64,000 bases of DNA from Tubulanus polymorphus (taxonomy: Eukaryota > Nemertea > Palaeonemertea > Tubulaniformes > Tubulanidae): the NCBI RefSeq assembly GCF_964204645.1, contig NC_134026.1:31605150-31669149 (forward strand), given 5' to 3'. The notes below the pieces were generated by a model. That model had not been told where the DNA came from. It made no database searches and saw only the letters and a list, made by a program, of their open reading frames with translations. Position numbers and translations under genes: made by a program. Shown one piece after another: positions 62,301 to 64,000 of this stretch (within the stretch, counting starts at the first letter, position 1; every line of letters begins with the position of its first letter).

Positions 62301-63683
62301 ACAGGCGACCTCACTACAGGTGACCTCACTACAGGTGACTTCACTACAGGTGACTTCACTACAGGTGACTTCACTACAGGTGACTTCACTACAGGTGACT
62401 TCACTACAGGCGACCTCTCTACAGGTGACCTCTCTACAGGTGACCTCACTACAGGTGACTTCACTACAGGTGACTTCACTACAGGTGACTTCACTACAGG
62501 TGACTTCACTACAGGCGACCTCTCTACAGGTGACCTCTCTACAGGTGACCTCACTACAGGTGACTTCACTACAGGTGACTTCACTACAGGTGACTTCACT
62601 ACAGGTGACTTCACTACAGGCGACCTCTCTACAGGTGACCTCTCTACAGGTGACCTCACTACAGGCGACCTCACAACAGGTGACCTCACTACAGGTGACC
62701 TCACTACAGGTGACTTCACTACAGGTGACTTCACTACAGGTGACTTCACTACAGGTGACTTCACTACAGGCGACCTCTCTACAGGTGACCTCTCTACAGG
62801 TGACCTCACTACAGGCGACCTCACAACAGGTGACCTCACTACAGGTGACCTCACTACAGGTGACTTCACTACAGGTGACTTCACTACAGGTGACTTCACT
62901 ACAGGCGACCTCTCTACAGGTGACCTCTCTACAGGTGACCTCACTACAGGCGACCTCACAACAGGTGACCTCTCTCTCCCTCATCATTTCAACCTCTAAT
63001 AAATTACCTAAGTTTAAGACTAACACAAGGATGATTAGAACCACCGAATATCGGTAAGTCAGTTCCAATCCACATTCTTATATCTTCAAACGTCCACAAA
63101 TGAGTTCTTTGAAATTCCTCTGAATGATACGTATCCTGAAAAATAGAAACCATCAATGATTGACAAGTGGTAAACTCCGCCCTGGCTGTAGGTTTACACC
63201 GATAAACCCCGCCTTGATTGATGATAGACAGCACATACCTCAGTATTACATTGTTCCGATGCAGTTTGATTCGCTCCCATAGAACTCGCTGCTGCTGCTG
63301 CTGCTGCTGCTGCTGGTTCAGAACTATCATCATCAGTTTTAGGTCTAGATTCATTTGATGGAAGACTAAAATAAAACAATACATCAATATCCATCAGCTT
63401 GAGAGACCAGGATATAGACCGGGCTGAGACCAGACCTGAACTCACTGTAACTGAGACCAGGCCTCACTGTAACTGAGACCAGGCCTCGCTGTAACTGAGA
63501 CCAGACCTGAACTCACTGTAACTGAGACCAGGCCTCACTGTAACTGAAACCAGGCCTCGCTGTAACTGAGACCAGGCCTCACTGAAATAAATGCACAATT
63601 TACCTGTAGTAGAGGAACTTTGAAAACATGTTTTGATTTTGAAGAAAATCTCGAGTTTTTGTTCGTCTCCCAAAACATTTCTC
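56306..63683 (-). CDS. EDRF1: EDRF1-like protein (5' partial)
   Basis: Exons, 5' to 3': 63683-63604, 63365-63239, 63135-63008, 61934-61823, 61747-61600, 61162-60948, 60867-60733, 60493-60269, 59977-59653, 59542-59342, 59168-58965, 58886-58663, 58249-58094, 57911-57762, 57682-57535, 57460-57241, 56504-56306. 998 codons plus stop in the window; the start lies to the right. Conserved blocks match vertebrate EDRF1: SKFLYY, LWTFEDIRMWIG, LPIFGG, LDNLMCNVPELAMCYHVNGIVQ, IKDIAQNILSFLKSN, KEGHTYWLFK, ELSSTYFTMATMLQDYAPLS, CQYRAATIHHRLASLYH and SPCELLRVQLERVA. In mammals it is linked to erythroid differentiation and globin expression; the invertebrate role is unknown. Helical TPR-like repeats are likely in the second half. 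An Ala run (exon 63239-63365) and Asp runs are species-specific. The C-terminus ends in His/Ser-rich repeats. Confidence 0.93.
56660..57075. repeat. 69-bp tandem repeat, hammerhead-like core
   Basis: Six to seven units with CCTGAAGATGACTATTAGGA, TATAGTCGAAACGTTGAATA and CTAGCTCAAGGAATACAGTA. In EDRF1's last intron; single copies at about 57178-57210 and 22220-22275. Confidence 0.9.
57935..58078. repeat. GA-rich tandem repeat
   Basis: GGGTGAGGGGAGGGGGCTGA and GAGAGGGGGAGGAGTGGGAG units, three copies, next to the EDRF1 exon 13 donor. Confidence 0.85.
58318..58612. repeat. 20-bp minisatellite from family B MITE end
   Basis: About 14 units of GGTTCAGAACTGTGGAACTG; AACTGTGGAACTGGG is the terminal repeat of the family B element. 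Confidence 0.92.
59200..59330. repeat. GGGGGTAGTGGTGATAAA repeats
   Basis: Short degenerate 17-18 bp units in an EDRF1 intron. Confidence 0.8.
61200..61570. repeat. C-rich tandem repeat
   Basis: Units with CTCTCAACCCCCTATAAACC and AACTACCAGCAGCC, some with CTCGAAACC; higher-order pattern of about 110 bp. EDRF1 intron. Confidence 0.88.
61975..62975. repeat. 15-bp minisatellite (~66 units)
   Basis: ACAGGTGACCTCACT with variants CTTCACT, CTCTCT and GGCGACC; a higher-order pattern of about 105-150 bp is visible. Open on both strands only because 15 is a multiple of three. EDRF1 intron between exons 63008-63135 and 61823-61934. Confidence 0.97.
63440..63590. repeat. ~22-bp tandem repeat
   Basis: CACTGTAACTGAGACCAGGC units, some with AGACCTGAACT, in an EDRF1 intron. 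Confidence 0.88.
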
Positions 63684-63699
63684 CTAAAATACAGATTAA

Positions 63700-64000
63700 G
63701 TATGAGATAGTTTTATAAAATCTCAGATATATCTGATAACATGGTCCTTCCGATATCTCATAAATCTCAGATATATCTGATAACATGTTCTTTTGATATC
63801 TCATAAATCTCAGATATATCTGACAACATGGTTCTTCCGATATCTCATAAATCTCAGATATATCTGATAACATGGTTCTTCCGATATCTCATAAATCTCA
63901 GATATATCTGATAACATGTTCTTTTGATATCTCATAAATCTCAGATATATCTGACAACATGGTTCTTCCGATATTTAATAAATCTCAGATATATCTGATA
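63700..64000. repeat. 44-bp tandem repeat running off the window
   Basis: Units with CTCAGATATATCTGATAACA and TGGTTCTTCCGATATCTCAT; six or more copies, continuing past the right edge. Confidence 0.92.

Noticed and set aside
61953-63068. Long frames on both strands (332-371 codons) with TSLQV or SEVTC repeats
   Set aside because: A 15-bp repeat keeps frames open in both directions; flanked by EDRF1 splice sites, so intronic.

Overview
The window is animal nuclear DNA carrying five protein-coding genes, all split by short GT-AG introns. I rebuilt each coding region exon by exon from splice sites, phase and remembered homologues. All five concatenated models have lengths divisible by three with no internal stop, which is strong internal support. 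The organism is most likely a lophotrochozoan invertebrate, probably a mollusc. Reasons: invertebrate-type NALCN with glutamate in the domain III filter and two alternative domain II pore exons, a single NSD-type gene, short introns (roughly 70-750 bp, a few longer), and very many minisatellites. The phylum is an inference.

Layout. 1-6566 (+): HEATR4-like HEAT-repeat protein, 5' end outside the window. 6567-7899: tail-to-tail spacer with tandem repeats. 7900-27655 (-): NALCN sodium leak channel, complete in 36 coding exon positions, one with two alternatives. 27656-29867: spacer with a tRNA-like sequence just inside the NALCN first intron side. 29868-44186 (-): SLK/STK10-type Ste20 kinase, complete in 21 coding exons, with a 5.8 kb intron that holds a possible alternative first exon and a 2.2 kb satellite. 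44187-46180: head-to-head spacer. 46181-53676 (+): NSD-type H3K36 methyltransferase, complete in 16 coding exons. 53677-56305: tail-to-tail spacer filled by a satellite. 56306-63683 (-): EDRF1-like protein, 5' end outside the window. No functional link between the five genes is evident; this looks like ordinary gene-dense invertebrate sequence.

The unusual feature is the repeat landscape. Many minisatellites have grown out of exon-intron borders, so that splice donors or acceptors, with the neighbouring exon end, are copied 2 to 13 times in tandem. The clearest is 24430-25040: 13 units of exactly 47 bp, each repeating the 3' splice site and start of NALCN exon 5; use of any of the 12 upstream copies leads to a stop codon. 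Similar donor-border copies occur in SLK, HEATR4, NSD and elsewhere in NALCN. Other arrays appear to be seeded by parts of short palindromic transposons. Repeats inside coding exons keep a 24-bp (8-codon) or 18-bp period, while intronic ones have periods such as 26, 31 and 47 bp.

Other main observations are the EKEE/EEEE alternative pore of NALCN, a phase-compatible upstream exon that would give a kinase-less SLK coiled-coil protein, and a satellite with a Pol III B-box-like motif in each unit. All homology calls rest on recognised protein motifs, not on a database search.
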